64,000 bases of DNA, taken from Clostridium_F caseinilyticum (GTDB taxonomy: Bacteria > Bacillota > Clostridia > Clostridiales > Clostridiaceae). A program made the position numbers and the translations under genes. The stretch lies in NCBI RefSeq assembly GCF_046127645.1, contig NZ_CP175919.1, one strand, 5' to 3'. The notes beneath the pieces were generated by a model. It saw only the letters and a list, made by a program, of their open reading frames with translations. It did not search any database and was not told the DNA's origin. This document shows, piece by piece, positions 1 through 9,383 of the stretch; the first letter of the stretch is position 1, and each line of letters begins with the position of its first letter.

Positions 1-10
1 AAAAAAAATA

Positions 11-19
11 TGGTATAAT
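11..19 (+). promoter_or_regulatory. Extended -10 promoter element for the DUF975 gene
   Basis: TGGTATAAT is an extended sigma-A -10 element placed about 30 bases before the start at 51, which has an AGGAGACG ribosome site at 40-47. The -35 region lies outside the window. The same TGGTATAAT string recurs before the YbaK-like, S1-protein and lexA genes. Confidence 0.6.
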
Positions 20-50
20 AAGAAAAAAATATACACAAAAGGAGACGAAT

Positions 51-884
51 ATGGAAGAAAAGACAACATTATCTAATTCCCAAATAAAATCTAAAGCTAA
101 AGAGGCTTTAAAGGGAAACTGGGGTATAGCAGTTATTACATTTATTATATTTAATATAGTAATGTATTCTATAACTTACGTATATAATATAAATCAAATT
201 TCAAATTATATACAAAACCCTTATCTAGCTTCAGAAAATCCGAGTCTTGGAGCATCAGGTATTCTATTTTTTATAAAATTACTTTTAGCAGGTCCAATGA
301 CCTATGGAATAACTAGATTTTGTATGAATTTAGTTAGAGATAAAAGCCATAAAATAGAGAATATATTTGAAGGATTTAAATATTTCGGTGGAACCTTTAT
401 TATAAATATAGTTCTAGGTATATATAGATTTTTATGGTCATTATTATTGTTTATACCTTTTTTTATAATTATTTTTGTTGTTTTAATGAAAGAATCTTCA
501 AAAACTAATATGAATTTTTATAGCACAGGTAGTGATTTTAATGGATGGTTAGTAGCAATTTTCATACTTTTGGTTATAGTTTTAACTGTGGCTTTAGCAA
601 TGATTTTATTTAGGTATTCAATGACTTATTATATTTATATTGATAATCCAGATATTGGAGCTATGCAAGCAATTAAGGAAAGTGTTGCTATAATGAAAGG
701 AAATAAGACGAGATTACTTTTATTATATTTAAGTTTTATATTATGGTATTTATTAGGAATTGTAACTCTAGGAATTGCATTTTTATGGATAACTCCTTAT
801 GTAAAATCTGCTGAAGCTGTTTTTTATAATGAGTTAAAAAGGAGCAATGAATATACTGTTGATAAGGAATTAAGTACATTGTAA
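51..884 (+). CDS. DUF975 family integral membrane protein
   Basis: This 277-residue protein has a short charged N-terminus followed by about five or six hydrophobic segments (roughly residues 25-48, 68-88, 113-148, 165-190, 220-250). The N-terminal pattern SQIKSKAKEALKGNW and the later IKESVAIMKGNKTRLL match the DUF975 family, which is common in Firmicutes and has no known biochemical function. A near-consensus ribosome site sits 3 bases upstream of the ATG at 51. It is monocistronic: a terminator hairpin follows at 958-992 and the next gene is on the other strand. The family call is from recalled sequence pattern; function is unknown. Confidence 0.8.
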   Translation: MEEKTTLSNSQIKSKAKEALKGNWGIAVITFIIFNIVMYSITYVYNINQISNYIQNPYLASENPSLGASGILFFIKLLLAGPMTYGITRFCMNLVRDKSHKIENIFEGFKYFGGTFIINIVLGIYRFLWSLLLFIPFFIIIFVVLMKESSKTNMNFYSTGSDFNGWLVAIFILLVIVLTVALAMILFRYSMTYYIYIDNPDIGAMQAIKESVAIMKGNKTRLLLLYLSFILWYLLGIVTLGIAFLWITPYVKSAEAVFYNELKRSNEYTVDKELSTL

Positions 885-957
885 TAGTATGATAAAAGCT
901 TTTTATTTAGATTATTACTTATTTTTAAATATTGAGTAGTGATTTAAATTATAGAGA

Positions 958-992
958 CCTATGAAACTTTAAAGATTTCATAGGTTTTTATT
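958..992 (+). terminator. Rho-independent terminator, probably bidirectional
   Basis: Nine-base arms CCTATGAAA (958-966) and TTTCATAGG (976-984) are followed by a T-rich run. It lies between the DUF975 gene and the convergent SDR gene and could serve both. Confidence 0.8.
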
Positions 993-1057
993 TTAAATTA
1001 TATAAAGCTTAATTAAATAAAAAATTCTTCAAGCATTAAAAAAATCATATATAATAA

Positions 1058-1942
1058 TTATCCATTTATAATTTCTCCTCCATTTATATGTATTACTTCA
1101 CCGGATAAAAATGAGGAGCTTTCATTAGAAGCTAAATATACATAAGTAGGTGCTAATTCTACAGGTTGACCAGGCCTTCCCATAGTTGTTTTAGAACCAA
1201 AGCTTTCTATATAATTAGTATCAAAAGAAGAAGGTATAAGAGGAGTCCAAATAGGTCCAGGTGATACAGCATTAACCCTTATACCTTTCTGCCATAAAGA
1301 TAATGCTAATGAACGAGTGAAACTTACAATGGCACCTTTGCTAGAAGAGTAATCGATTAAGATTTCATTGCCTTTATAAGCTGTTATAGATGTTGTATTT
1401 ATAATAGAAGCACCTCTATTTAAATGTGGTAAAGCTGCTTTTACTAAGAAAAACATACTGAATATGTTAGTTTTAAAAGTCTTTTCTAATTGTTCATTAG
1501 TTATATCTTCTATACTATTTTGAACATATTGAACACCGGCGTTGTTTACTAAAATATCTAATTTGTTAAATTTATTTATAGTTTGATTTATAACTTCTTT
1601 GCAAAAATTATCATCTGTAATGTCACCAGAAATTAATAAGCATTTTCTACCTAAAGCTTCTATTATACTTTGAGTTTCTTTTGCATCTTCATGTTCATCA
1701 AAATATACAATAGAAATATCAGCACCTTCTTTAGCATAAGTGACAGCTACAGCTCTACCTATGCCACTATCACCACCGGTAATTAAAGCAACTTTATCTA
1801 TAAGTTTTGCAGAAGCTTTATAACTAGGATTATCAAAAATAGGTCTAGGATTCATAATAGTTTCTATACCAGGGTGTTTTGATTGTTTTTGACCAGGAAC
1901 AAATTTAGGAAAACTGTTTATAAAATTCAAATCTTCATTCAT
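1058..1942 (-). CDS. SDR family oxidoreductase, general-stress type
   Basis: This is a 294-residue classical short-chain dehydrogenase/reductase with a 45-residue N-terminal extension typical of the Bacillus YdaD/YhxC general stress proteins. Visible motifs are the dinucleotide-binding TGGDSGIG (55-62), the structural NNAG (133-136), catalytic Ser185 and YSSSK (Tyr198, Lys202). An NAD(P)-dependent oxidation of a sugar or alcohol is expected from the family, but the substrate cannot be read. The ATG at 1942 is preceded by AAGGAAG. It stands alone and is convergent with the DUF975 gene. Confidence 0.85.
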   Translation of the reverse strand: MNEDLNFINSFPKFVPGQKQSKHPGIETIMNPRPIFDNPSYKASAKLIDKVALITGGDSGIGRAVAVTYAKEGADISIVYFDEHEDAKETQSIIEALGRKCLLISGDITDDNFCKEVINQTINKFNKLDILVNNAGVQYVQNSIEDITNEQLEKTFKTNIFSMFFLVKAALPHLNRGASIINTTSITAYKGNEILIDYSSSKGAIVSFTRSLALSLWQKGIRVNAVSPGPIWTPLIPSSFDTNYIESFGSKTTMGRPGQPVELAPTYVYLASNESSSFLSGEVIHINGGEIING

Positions 1943-2325
1943 ATAATATCTTCCTTTTCTTAATTTATAGTTTATTTAATAAATATATATCTATTATTGG
2001 TATTTATATATGAAAAAATTCTTAGAGTTGTATAAGTTTTTTAAAGAATAATAATTTAAATAAAAATAGTTAATGCAATAGGATATTATAAGAGAAAATT
2101 AAATGTTAACGTTTTAACCATAGCTTAAATTATCATATTTTCACAGATAAAGCATTGTATTATCATAGGAATTTAATAATATATCAAACTTTTTAGTATC
2201 TTTTTAATCGTATAAGGGAAGTAGTATATCTTTTAGTGATTTTTGTAAAAATTTAATTAAATTTAAAACTTAACTAAATATAGTTATTTAACTAAATACA
2301 TAAAGAAAAAATAAATAAAAATTTG
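1943..2325. other. Intergenic region between divergent SDR and chemoreceptor genes
   Basis: This very AT-rich spacer has no credible ORF and no clear hairpin. Only the promoter-like sequence immediately downstream (2326-2352) stands out. Confidence 0.5.
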
Positions 2326-2352
2326 TTAATTTTTTTAGAAATTTAACGATAT
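2326..2352 (+). promoter_or_regulatory. Sigma-28 (SigD)-like promoter of the first chemoreceptor gene
   Basis: TTAA, a 15-base spacer, then AACGATAT, 48 bases before the start. It aligns without gaps over 26 bases with the same region of the tandem paralogue at 4559-4590. The -35 half is weak, so the call rests on the CGATA core and its recurrence at other taxis genes in the window. Confidence 0.45.
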
Positions 2353-2399
2353 TATTTAATAATAACAAATATTTTAATTATAAGTAGGGGTGTAGTTAT

Positions 2400-4406
2400 A
2401 TGAAAAGTATAAAATCGAAAATAATAGCTATCATATCCATTGTTTGTATACTGAGCATAGGGTTATGTTCTTCTATAAGTTATTATTTTTCATACAAAGC
2501 AATAATGGAAGAAAGTACAAATAAGGTTAGCATGGCATCTCAAAAGTATTCAGAAATAATAGAAGGTTGGTTATTAACAAAAACTAAATTTTTAGATTCT
2601 ATGGTATTAGATGTTCAATATAATAATAAATATGATAAAAAATATTTAGAAGATTATTTTAGAGTACAAGCTAAAGAAAATAAAGATGTCATAAGTATAT
2701 ATTCCGGGTTTAATAATAAGGATTTTAGATCTATTGAAGGAGTTCCACCTAGTTCGGATTATGATTGTACTCAAAGACCTTGGTATAAAGATACAATTGA
2801 AAAAGATGGAGTAATGTATTCTTCGCCTTATCTTGATGCCAATACAAAAAAGATGATAATAACTATAGCTAAAACTATTAAAAAGGATGGTAAATCTATA
2901 GGAGTTCTAGCTATAGATATAACATTAGATTATATTAAAAATTCCATTGAACAAGCAGTACCTGTAGAAAAAAGTTATGGATTTTTATTAGATAAAAATA
3001 ATAATTTTATAGTGCATCCTAATAAAGATTTTCAACCTAAAGATGGGAAAAGTTATAATGTAAAAGAAGTTATGAATAAAGGGTTAGAAGAGTTATCTTC
3101 ATTAGATTCTAAAAATAATAAGGCACTAATTTTAAAAGATTATGATAATGATAAGAAGGTATTTACAAGAACAATAATACCATCAGCAAAGTGGTCTATA
3201 GGATTTTCAGTTCCTTTATCAGAATTTAACAAGCCTTTAAACAACATAATAATTAGTTTTATATCTATTGCTATCTTGTGCTTAGTGGGGGGAACATTAT
3301 TTGCAATATATTCAGCTAAAAAAATATCTGATCCTATTTTGAAAATAACTGAATTGATAAATCAGACTAAAAGTTTAGATTTAAAAGATAATACTAACTA
3401 TGACTATATAAATTCATATAAAGATGAAATAGGAGTTATAGGAAGAGCAGTTATTTATTTAAGAGAAGAATTAAGAAATGTTATAAAAGAACTAAAAAAT
3501 TCTTCAGATGGTGTTTTAAAATATTCGGAAACAATAAATGAAGCTACAGGAGAAACAGTTCAAGCTATAGAGGCAATATCAAAAACTGTAGATGAATTGG
3601 CACAAGGATCTGTGGATCAAGCTAAAGATGCACAAAATGGTTCAGAAAGATTATTTACTTTAGCAGAAGAGATAAAAATAACAGATCAGAGTTCAGATTT
3701 AGTTAAAAAATATTCCTTGGAAACAAAGGATAATAGTCAAAAAGGTATATTAACTATGGAAGAAACTATAGAAAAGTTTAAGGAAAATAATAAAGTAAAT
3801 AAGGAATTAGGAAACAATGTAGACATGTTAGCAGATAAATCTGGATCTATAGGAGAAATAATAAATTCTATCCAATCTATTGCAGAACAAACAAACTTAC
3901 TAGCTTTAAATGCAGCTATAGAAGCAGCTAGAGCAGGTGAGGCAGGAAAGGGTTTTGCAGTAGTAGCAGAGGAAATAAGAAAGTTAGCAGAACAAACATC
4001 TACTTCTACTAAAGAAATAGAGAGTATAGTACAAGAAATACAATTTGAAATTAATAGAACTAAGGGCAATATGGATATATCTCAAAGAACAGTGGAAGAG
4101 GTAAATACGGCTATGACTATATCTAAAGAATCTTTTGACAACATTACAAATTCTATAGAAAGTATAGTAGAACAAATTGAAATTTTAGTTCAAAATGTTA
4201 AAAAGGTAGATTCAGATAAAGATGAAGTTTTATCATCTATACAAGGTATATCTGCTATAGCAGAGGAATCAGCGGCATCCACAGAAGAAGTATCAGCTAC
4301 TGTTGAGGAGCAAGCAGCATCTATGGAGAGTATAGCTCAAACGGCTGAAAATTTAAAAGAAATATCAAAGATATTAGATAAAGTAGTAAATAAATTTGAA
4401 ATTTAA
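2400..4406 (+). CDS. Methyl-accepting chemotaxis protein, dCache_1 amino-acid type
   Basis: This is a 668-residue transmembrane chemoreceptor: TM1 about 8-30, extracellular double-Cache domain about 35-278, TM2 about 280-303, HAMP about 304-360, and cytoplasmic signalling domain with the conserved hairpin tip (EQTNLLALNAAIEAARAGE, about 496-514). The sensor holds the pattern Tyr121-x4-Arg126-x-Trp128-Tyr129, Tyr144-x-Asp146 and Asp173, which is the published dCache_1 amino-acid-binding signature; it even falls at the same numbers as I recall for Pseudomonas PctA. An amino-acid ligand is therefore likely. The ATG at 2400 follows AGGGGTG. A close paralogue lies directly downstream, and transcription probably starts at the sigma-28-like site. 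Confidence 0.92.
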   Translation: MKSIKSKIIAIISIVCILSIGLCSSISYYFSYKAIMEESTNKVSMASQKYSEIIEGWLLTKTKFLDSMVLDVQYNNKYDKKYLEDYFRVQAKENKDVISIYSGFNNKDFRSIEGVPPSSDYDCTQRPWYKDTIEKDGVMYSSPYLDANTKKMIITIAKTIKKDGKSIGVLAIDITLDYIKNSIEQAVPVEKSYGFLLDKNNNFIVHPNKDFQPKDGKSYNVKEVMNKGLEELSSLDSKNNKALILKDYDNDKKVFTRTIIPSAKWSIGFSVPLSEFNKPLNNIIISFISIAILCLVGGTLFAIYSAKKISDPILKITELINQTKSLDLKDNTNYDYINSYKDEIGVIGRAVIYLREELRNVIKELKNSSDGVLKYSETINEATGETVQAIEAISKTVDELAQGSVDQAKDAQNGSERLFTLAEEIKITDQSSDLVKKYSLETKDNSQKGILTMEETIEKFKENNKVNKELGNNVDMLADKSGSIGEIINSIQSIAEQTNLLALNAAIEAARAGEAGKGFAVVAEEIRKLAEQTSTSTKEIESIVQEIQFEINRTKGNMDISQRTVEEVNTAMTISKESFDNITNSIESIVEQIEILVQNVKKVDSDKDEVLSSIQGISAIAEESAASTEEVSATVEEQAASMESIAQTAENLKEISKILDKVVNKFEI

Positions 4407-4418
4407 AAATAAATCTTT

Positions 4419-4448
4419 AAAAACCCTATGTAAATACATGGGGTTTTT
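4419..4448 (+). terminator. Rho-independent terminator after the first chemoreceptor gene
   Basis: AAAAACCCTATGTA (4419-4432) pairs with TACATGGGGTTTTT (4435-4448), a compact stem ending in a T run, 13 bases after the stop. It implies the two tandem receptors are transcribed separately. Confidence 0.85.
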
Positions 4449-4563
4449 ATAATATAAATACTTTATTTAAAGAAATTTAATTAATTAAAATTTAAATTAA
4501 ATTTAAAAATGAATAGAATCAAAAAAAATTTATGTATGAATGATAAAAAGGTAACAAAGTTTG

Positions 4564-4590
4564 TTTATTATTTTAAAAATTAAACGATAT
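4564..4590 (+). promoter_or_regulatory. Sigma-28-like promoter of the second chemoreceptor gene
   Basis: The -10-like AACGATAT (4583-4590) lies 56 bases before the ATG at 4646, preceded at the expected spacing by TTTA. It is aligned with, and nearly identical to, the element before the first paralogue. Confidence 0.45.
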
Positions 4591-4645
4591 AGTTTAATAT
4601 ATATAGTATAAATTAATATTTTAATGAAAGATAGGAGTGAAAAAT

Positions 4646-6652
4646 ATGAAAAGTATAAAATCTAAAATAATAGCCATCATATCTATTGTTTGTATAGTGA
4701 GCATAGGTTTGTGTTCTTCTGTAAGTTATTATTTTTCATATAAGGCAATAATGAAAGAGGCTACTAATAAAGTTAGTATGGCATCTCAAAAATATTCAGA
4801 AATAGTAGAAGGATGGTTTTTAACAAAAACAAAATTTGTAGATTCTATGGTAGTGGATGTTGAATATAATAATAAATATGATATTAATTATTTAAAAAAA
4901 TATTTTTCAGAGCAAGCTAAAGATAATAAAGATATTATAGGCATATATGCAGGATTTAAGGATAATAAGTATGTGGGAAGTGATGGTTGGGTTCCGCCAA
5001 TAGATTATAATTGTTCACAAAAGGATTGGTATAAAAATATTATACAAAAAAATGGTATATATTATTCTTCACCATACATAGATGCAACAACGAATAAAAT
5101 GATAGTAACTATAGGAAAACCTATTAAAAATGCTGGAAAATCAATAGGAGTTTTGGCTATAGACATAAGTTTAGAAGATCTTAAAAATTTAGTTCAAAAG
5201 GCTACACCAGTAGAACATAGTTACGGATTTTTGTTAGATGAAAATAATAATTTTGTAGTTCATGCAAATAAAGATTTTCAACCTAACGCAGAAAAGAAAC
5301 TCAATATAACACAGGTTATAGATGGAACGTTAAAAGATATAGGTTCACTAGATTCTAAAAATAATAAGGCATTAATATTAAAAGATTATGATAATGAGAA
5401 GAAAGTATTTACAAGAACAATAATACCATCTACTAAGTGGTCTATAGGATTTGCAGTTCCTTTTTCAGAATTTAAAAAGCCTTTAAACAATATAATAATT
5501 GCATTTATATCAATTACAATTTTATGCTTAATAGGATCTATATTATTTGCAATATATTCAGCTAAAAAAATATCTGATCCTATTTTAAAAATAACTGAAT
5601 TAGTAAATCAGACTAAAAGTTTAGATTTAAAAGATAATACTAACTATGACTATATAAATTCATATAAAGACGAAATAGGAATTATAGGAAAAGCGGTCAT
5701 ATATTTGAGGGAAGAATTAAGAAATATTATAGAAGAACTAAAAAATTCTTCTAATGATGTTTTGAAATATTCAGAATCAATAAATGAATCTACAGGAGAA
5801 ACAGTACAAGCTATAGATGCAGTATCAAAAACTGTAGATGAATTGGCACAAGGATCTGTAGATCAAGCTAAGGATGCGCAAAATGGATCAGAAAGATTGC
5901 TTACATTAGCAGAAGAAATTAAAATAACAGATCAGAGTGCAGATTTAGTTAAAAAATATTCATTGGAAACAAAGGATAATAGCCAAAAAGGTATAGTAAC
6001 TATGGAACAGACTATAGAGAAATTTAAGGAAAATAATAAAGTAAATAAAGAATTAGGAAACAATGTAGATATGTTAGCAAATAAATCTGGATCTATAGGA
6101 GAAATAATAAACTCTATTCAATCTATTGCAGAACAAACAAATTTATTAGCTTTAAATGCGGCTATAGAAGCAGCAAGAGCAGGTGAGGCAGGAAAAGGTT
6201 TTGCCGTAGTAGCAGAGGAAATAAGGAAGTTAGCAGAACAAACATCTACTTCTACTAAAGAAATAGAGAGTATAGTACAAGAAATACAATTTGAAATTAA
6301 TAGAACTAAGGATAATATGGATGTATCTCAAAGAACAGTTGAGGAAGTAAATACAGCTATGACTATATCTAAGGAATCCTTTGATAATATTACAAATTCT
6401 ATAGAAAGTATAGTAAAACAAATTGAAATTTTAGTAGATAATGTTAAAAAAGTGGATTCTGACAAGGATGAAGTTTTAGAATCTGTACAGGGAATATCTG
6501 CCATAGCAGAGGAATCTGCAGCATCTACAGAAGAAGTATCAGCTACGGTTGAAGAACAAGCAGCATCTATGGAAAATATAGCTCAAACAGCCGAAAACTT
6601 AAAAGAAATATCAAAGATATTAGATACAGTAGTAAATAAATTTGAAATTTAA
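4646..6652 (+). CDS. Methyl-accepting chemotaxis protein, dCache_1, variant ligand site
   Basis: This is a tandem duplicate of the receptor at 2400-4406, also 668 residues, with the same TM-dCache-TM-HAMP-signalling layout and a nearly identical cytoplasmic half. The sensor half has diverged. It keeps Tyr121, Trp128, Tyr129, Tyr144, Asp146 and Asp173 of the amino-acid signature, but residue 126 is Lys instead of Arg, which normally contacts the ligand carboxylate. An in-frame GTG at 4637 is possible, but ATG 4646 is better: it has AGGAG at 4633-4637 at good spacing and matches the MKSIKSK start of the paralogue. The ligand range probably differs from the first copy. Confidence 0.9.
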   Translation: MKSIKSKIIAIISIVCIVSIGLCSSVSYYFSYKAIMKEATNKVSMASQKYSEIVEGWFLTKTKFVDSMVVDVEYNNKYDINYLKKYFSEQAKDNKDIIGIYAGFKDNKYVGSDGWVPPIDYNCSQKDWYKNIIQKNGIYYSSPYIDATTNKMIVTIGKPIKNAGKSIGVLAIDISLEDLKNLVQKATPVEHSYGFLLDENNNFVVHANKDFQPNAEKKLNITQVIDGTLKDIGSLDSKNNKALILKDYDNEKKVFTRTIIPSTKWSIGFAVPFSEFKKPLNNIIIAFISITILCLIGSILFAIYSAKKISDPILKITELVNQTKSLDLKDNTNYDYINSYKDEIGIIGKAVIYLREELRNIIEELKNSSNDVLKYSESINESTGETVQAIDAVSKTVDELAQGSVDQAKDAQNGSERLLTLAEEIKITDQSADLVKKYSLETKDNSQKGIVTMEQTIEKFKENNKVNKELGNNVDMLANKSGSIGEIINSIQSIAEQTNLLALNAAIEAARAGEAGKGFAVVAEEIRKLAEQTSTSTKEIESIVQEIQFEINRTKDNMDVSQRTVEEVNTAMTISKESFDNITNSIESIVKQIEILVDNVKKVDSDKDEVLESVQGISAIAEESAASTEEVSATVEEQAASMENIAQTAENLKEISKILDTVVNKFEI

Positions 6653-6790
6653 AAATAAATCTTATAAGAAAGTACATCTCAAAATAAAATTAGCTTTAAT
6701 TTTAAAACTGTCAATATGAATAATATATTCATAAAGCAATTCATTTTTCTAAGTAGTTTTAAATTTGACTCCATTATTTCAAAAAATAAT

Positions 6791-6834
6791 AGTAGCTAGT
6801 TTATATATTTATATTATTATATAAACTAGCTACT
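6791..6834. repeat. Perfect 17-bp hairpin
   Basis: AGTAGCTAGTTTATATA pairs exactly with TATATAAACTAGCTACT around a 10-base loop. It lies 140 bases after the second chemoreceptor stop. It may terminate that gene, but no T run follows, so it could equally be a structured-RNA or element end. Confidence 0.6.
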
Positions 6835-7074
6835 TGGTAAGTTCTAATAAAGTAAATTCATTTTCAATTGTTTGAATACTAATAACCATCCTTTCTAAAA
6901 ATATTATTTTAAATCTTGGTTATAATTGACAGACAATATAAATTTTTTATTCTAATTTAACATTAGATAAATTTAGTACTTTGAGCATATATTCATATCC
7001 AGTTAATTATAGAAAATTAAAGTATAAAGAGCTTTTCAGGGAATATATAATTTCAATTAGAACTTACCTAAGTA
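6831..7074. repeat. Inverted-repeat pair enclosing about 200 bases
   Basis: TACTTGGTAAGTTCTAAT (6831-6848) is the inverted copy of ATTAGAACTTACCTAAGTA (7056-7074) with a single one-base gap. No ORF lies between. It resembles the ends of a small non-autonomous element or a degraded remnant. Confidence 0.4.
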
Positions 7075-7440
7075 AATTTTAAAATTTAAATTCCCATTGG
7101 TCTATACCTCTTCTTTCTAAAGATTAAGATATTGAATAAAATTTTAATTTTGTGGTGGAATCACTCCAATCTTTTTTTATTATCAATAGATATAAAATTT
7201 AAGGAGAAGTTTAGTTAAAATATATTTATTGATTAATTAAATGATACTATAGTTTTATAAAAAAGTCAATATTCAGAATAAATAAAATATTATAATTTTT
7301 TTTTATTTAGATAATTTATTTTCTTATGTAATTCTTAATTAATAAAAGTGGTTAAGAATTTTGATGTTTTAAAATTCGTTTTATGATATAATTTTCAAGG
7401 ATAAGATTGGGCTAGGTGGTATATTTACTTTAAATAAATT

Positions 7441-7580
7441 TTATTATATGACTACCTTCTATTTACTCACATCTTTTTCAATGTGGGAGTAAATAGAGGA
7501 GGTGTACATGGATAATCATTTTTAAAGTTTTAATAGAGTTAAAAAATCCTCTTGAAGCCAAGAATTCTGTTTATTTAAAG
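7441..7580 (+). repeat. Dispersed structured repeat, copy 1
   Basis: The core hairpin pairs CTATTTACTC (7459-7468) with GAGTAAATAG (7487-7496), extended inward by CACAT/ATGTG. It is followed by GGATAATCATT and the shared 3' block ending TTCTGTTTATTTAAA. Related copies lie at 9636, 14312, 15384, 54308 and, on the minus strand, 26391-26149. This copy ends about 95 bases before the WG-repeat gene. Confidence 0.75.
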
Positions 7581-7677
7581 TTAAGAATCAGCAGTATTAT
7601 TAAAGATAATACAAAAATAAGTAAAGTCGACCTTTTTTCTGTATGTTAAATAGGTTGTAAAAAGGAGAATTTTAAAT

Positions 7678-8691
7678 ATGATGATGGATACGAGACTTTT
7701 TCCTATAAAATCAAAAGGTAAATATGGATATGTTAATGTTAAAGGTGAAACCTGTATAGAAACTAAATATAGTTATGCTGAAGAATTTATAGAAGACTTA
7801 GCAGTAGTAGCTATAGATGATTATTTTGGATTTATAGACAAAAAAGGAAATGAGATAGTTAAAATTGAATATGATGATGTTTATGATTTTATTGAAGGAT
7901 TAGCTGTTGTAGATAAAGAAGGTAAGTTAGGATATGTAGATGTTAAAGGTAATGTAGTTATAACTCCCGGATTTAAGGAAGCTAATGATTTTAGTGAAGG
8001 ATTAGCCGCGGTGCAATCAGGCTATAAATGGGGATATATAGATAAGAAAGGTAAGTTTATAATTGAGCCTGAATTTTTTGATGCTGGGGATTTTAGTGAA
8101 GGTTTAGCTATGGTTCAATCAGGAGGAAAAGTAGGATATATAAATAATGTTGGAAATATGATTATAGAAGCTAACTATGAATATGGTAAAAAATTTAGCG
8201 AAGGTTTAGCTCCTATTAAATTAAAAGGAAAGTATGGATATATAGATAAAGAAGGAAATATGATTATAAAACCTAAATATTATGAGGCTAATATTTTTAA
8301 AGAAGGTTTAGCAGCAGTAGAGTCTATAGATAAGTATGGTTTTATAGATAAAAATGGAGAGATGATAATACCAGCTAAATATGAATGGGCAGATAATTTT
8401 AGTGAAGGTATTGCAGCTATAAGTATTGAAAGAAAATATGGTTTTATAGATAAAAATGGAAAAGAGATAATACCAATAAAATTTGATGAAGTAGGAGATA
8501 TTAGTGAAGGATTAATAGCTGTAGGAATAGATGATAAATGGGGCTATATAGATAAGAGTGGTGAATTTATCATAAAGCCTATTTATGATAAAACTGAAAA
8601 ATTCATAGATGGAGCAGCGAAGGTTGTATTTGAAAAAAGAGTAAAATATATAGATAAGAATGGATCTTTTCTGGGAGTGAAAAATATTTAA
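7678..8691 (+). CDS. WG-repeat protein
   Basis: This 337-residue protein is made almost entirely of about seven or eight tandem units of roughly 40 residues. Each has a GYIDKKG-like strand pair, then a YDxAxxFSEGLA segment and a lysine/glycine turn. This is the WG_beta_rep family, beta-repeat proteins of unknown, possibly binding, function. No signal peptide or membrane segment is seen, so it is probably cytoplasmic. There are three ATGs in a row at 7678, 7681 and 7684; the AAGGAG at 7662-7667 allows any of them. A dispersed repeat lies just upstream and a terminator at 8715-8760. Confidence 0.85.
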   Translation: MMMDTRLFPIKSKGKYGYVNVKGETCIETKYSYAEEFIEDLAVVAIDDYFGFIDKKGNEIVKIEYDDVYDFIEGLAVVDKEGKLGYVDVKGNVVITPGFKEANDFSEGLAAVQSGYKWGYIDKKGKFIIEPEFFDAGDFSEGLAMVQSGGKVGYINNVGNMIIEANYEYGKKFSEGLAPIKLKGKYGYIDKEGNMIIKPKYYEANIFKEGLAAVESIDKYGFIDKNGEMIIPAKYEWADNFSEGIAAISIERKYGFIDKNGKEIIPIKFDEVGDISEGLIAVGIDDKWGYIDKSGEFIIKPIYDKTEKFIDGAAKVVFEKRVKYIDKNGSFLGVKNI

Positions 8692-8714
8692 TTAGGAAGT
8701 TTTTTATGTTTATT

Positions 8715-8760
8715 AGTCCCTATTTAGTTTGTAAAGCTACAGCTAAATAGGGACTTTAAA
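8715..8760 (+). terminator. Terminator after the WG-repeat gene
   Basis: AGTCCCTATTTAG (8715-8727) pairs exactly with CTAAATAGGGACT (8743-8755), followed by TTAAATTTT. It may also serve the convergent gene. Confidence 0.75.
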
Positions 8761-8831
8761 TTTTAATAATGCAAAAATATATAATTCAATATTTCTTATT
8801 TTGCAATTTTCAAAATAAATTTTATATTATG

Positions 8832-9383
8832 TTAAAAGTGATAATTATAACTTTTATATTCATTAAGTTTCCCACTATATACAATTTTTTTATTCTCATA
8901 TATTCTAAAATCTTGAGGAGTTGTAAGACCAGGAGGTTTATCGAATAATTTGACACCAGATTCTATAAGTACATGAGAAACAAATTGAGAACAGAAATAT
9001 TTATATTTTGTTTCTAATGGGTAACCAATTATTACTCCTAATATACCTAAAAGATTATATCTATATTTATTACTTTCTGATTTAAAATTTTCAATTATTT
9101 CCTTTAACTTATAATAATTTTCTTCTGAAATGTCTAAAGAGTATATGGTGCACTCAGCATTTTTAAATTTAAGAAATGCACCTTTGTCCAAAGACTCCTT
9201 AACAAATCCTGCCATGAATGGATTGTTAGGATATTTCCTACCAAAGCTATACATTTCTTTTAAATCCTTATCAAAAGCTAAAGAAACATGTGAGTAAGGT
9301 TCCTTTGTATAAAATTTTATAAGATGTCCAAAGTTTGAACCGGTCAATGATAGGACTATATATACTTGTTTGTGTTTTCCCAT
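8832..9383 (-). CDS. Permuted NlpC/P60-like cysteine hydrolase (YiiX/YaeF type)
   Basis: This 183-residue protein has a His in the context YSHVSLAF (His32) before the Cys in KYFCSQFVSHVL (Cys131). That His-then-Cys order is the hallmark of the permuted papain-like YaeF/YiiX/YebB group of NlpC/P60 enzymes, which act on amide or ester bonds. No signal peptide is seen; the N-terminus runs straight into a strand. The ATG at 9383 has an AAAGGAGAA ribosome site just upstream. The substrate is unknown. It is monocistronic. Confidence 0.75.
   Translation of the reverse strand: MGKHKQVYIVLSLTGSNFGHLIKFYTKEPYSHVSLAFDKDLKEMYSFGRKYPNNPFMAGFVKESLDKGAFLKFKNAECTIYSLDISEENYYKLKEIIENFKSESNKYRYNLLGILGVIIGYPLETKYKYFCSQFVSHVLIESGVKLFDKPPGLTTPQDFRIYENKKIVYSGKLNEYKSYNYHF

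Larger units (their letters stand above)
6653..7440. other. Long intergenic region with several inverted repeats, no gene
   Basis: No supported ORF is present. A perfect 17-bp hairpin (6791-6807 with 6818-6834) is followed by a longer-range pair (6831-6848 with 7056-7074) enclosing about 200 bases. Neither arm is followed by a clear T run. The rest is featureless AT-rich sequence leading into a dispersed repeat copy at 7441. Confidence 0.5.

Noticed and set aside
7441..7580. Known metabolite riboswitch in the repeat before the WG-repeat gene
   Set aside because: It does not match the consensus cores I know (c-di-GMP, SAM, T-box, lysine), and copies occur in unrelated contexts, including gene 3' sides.
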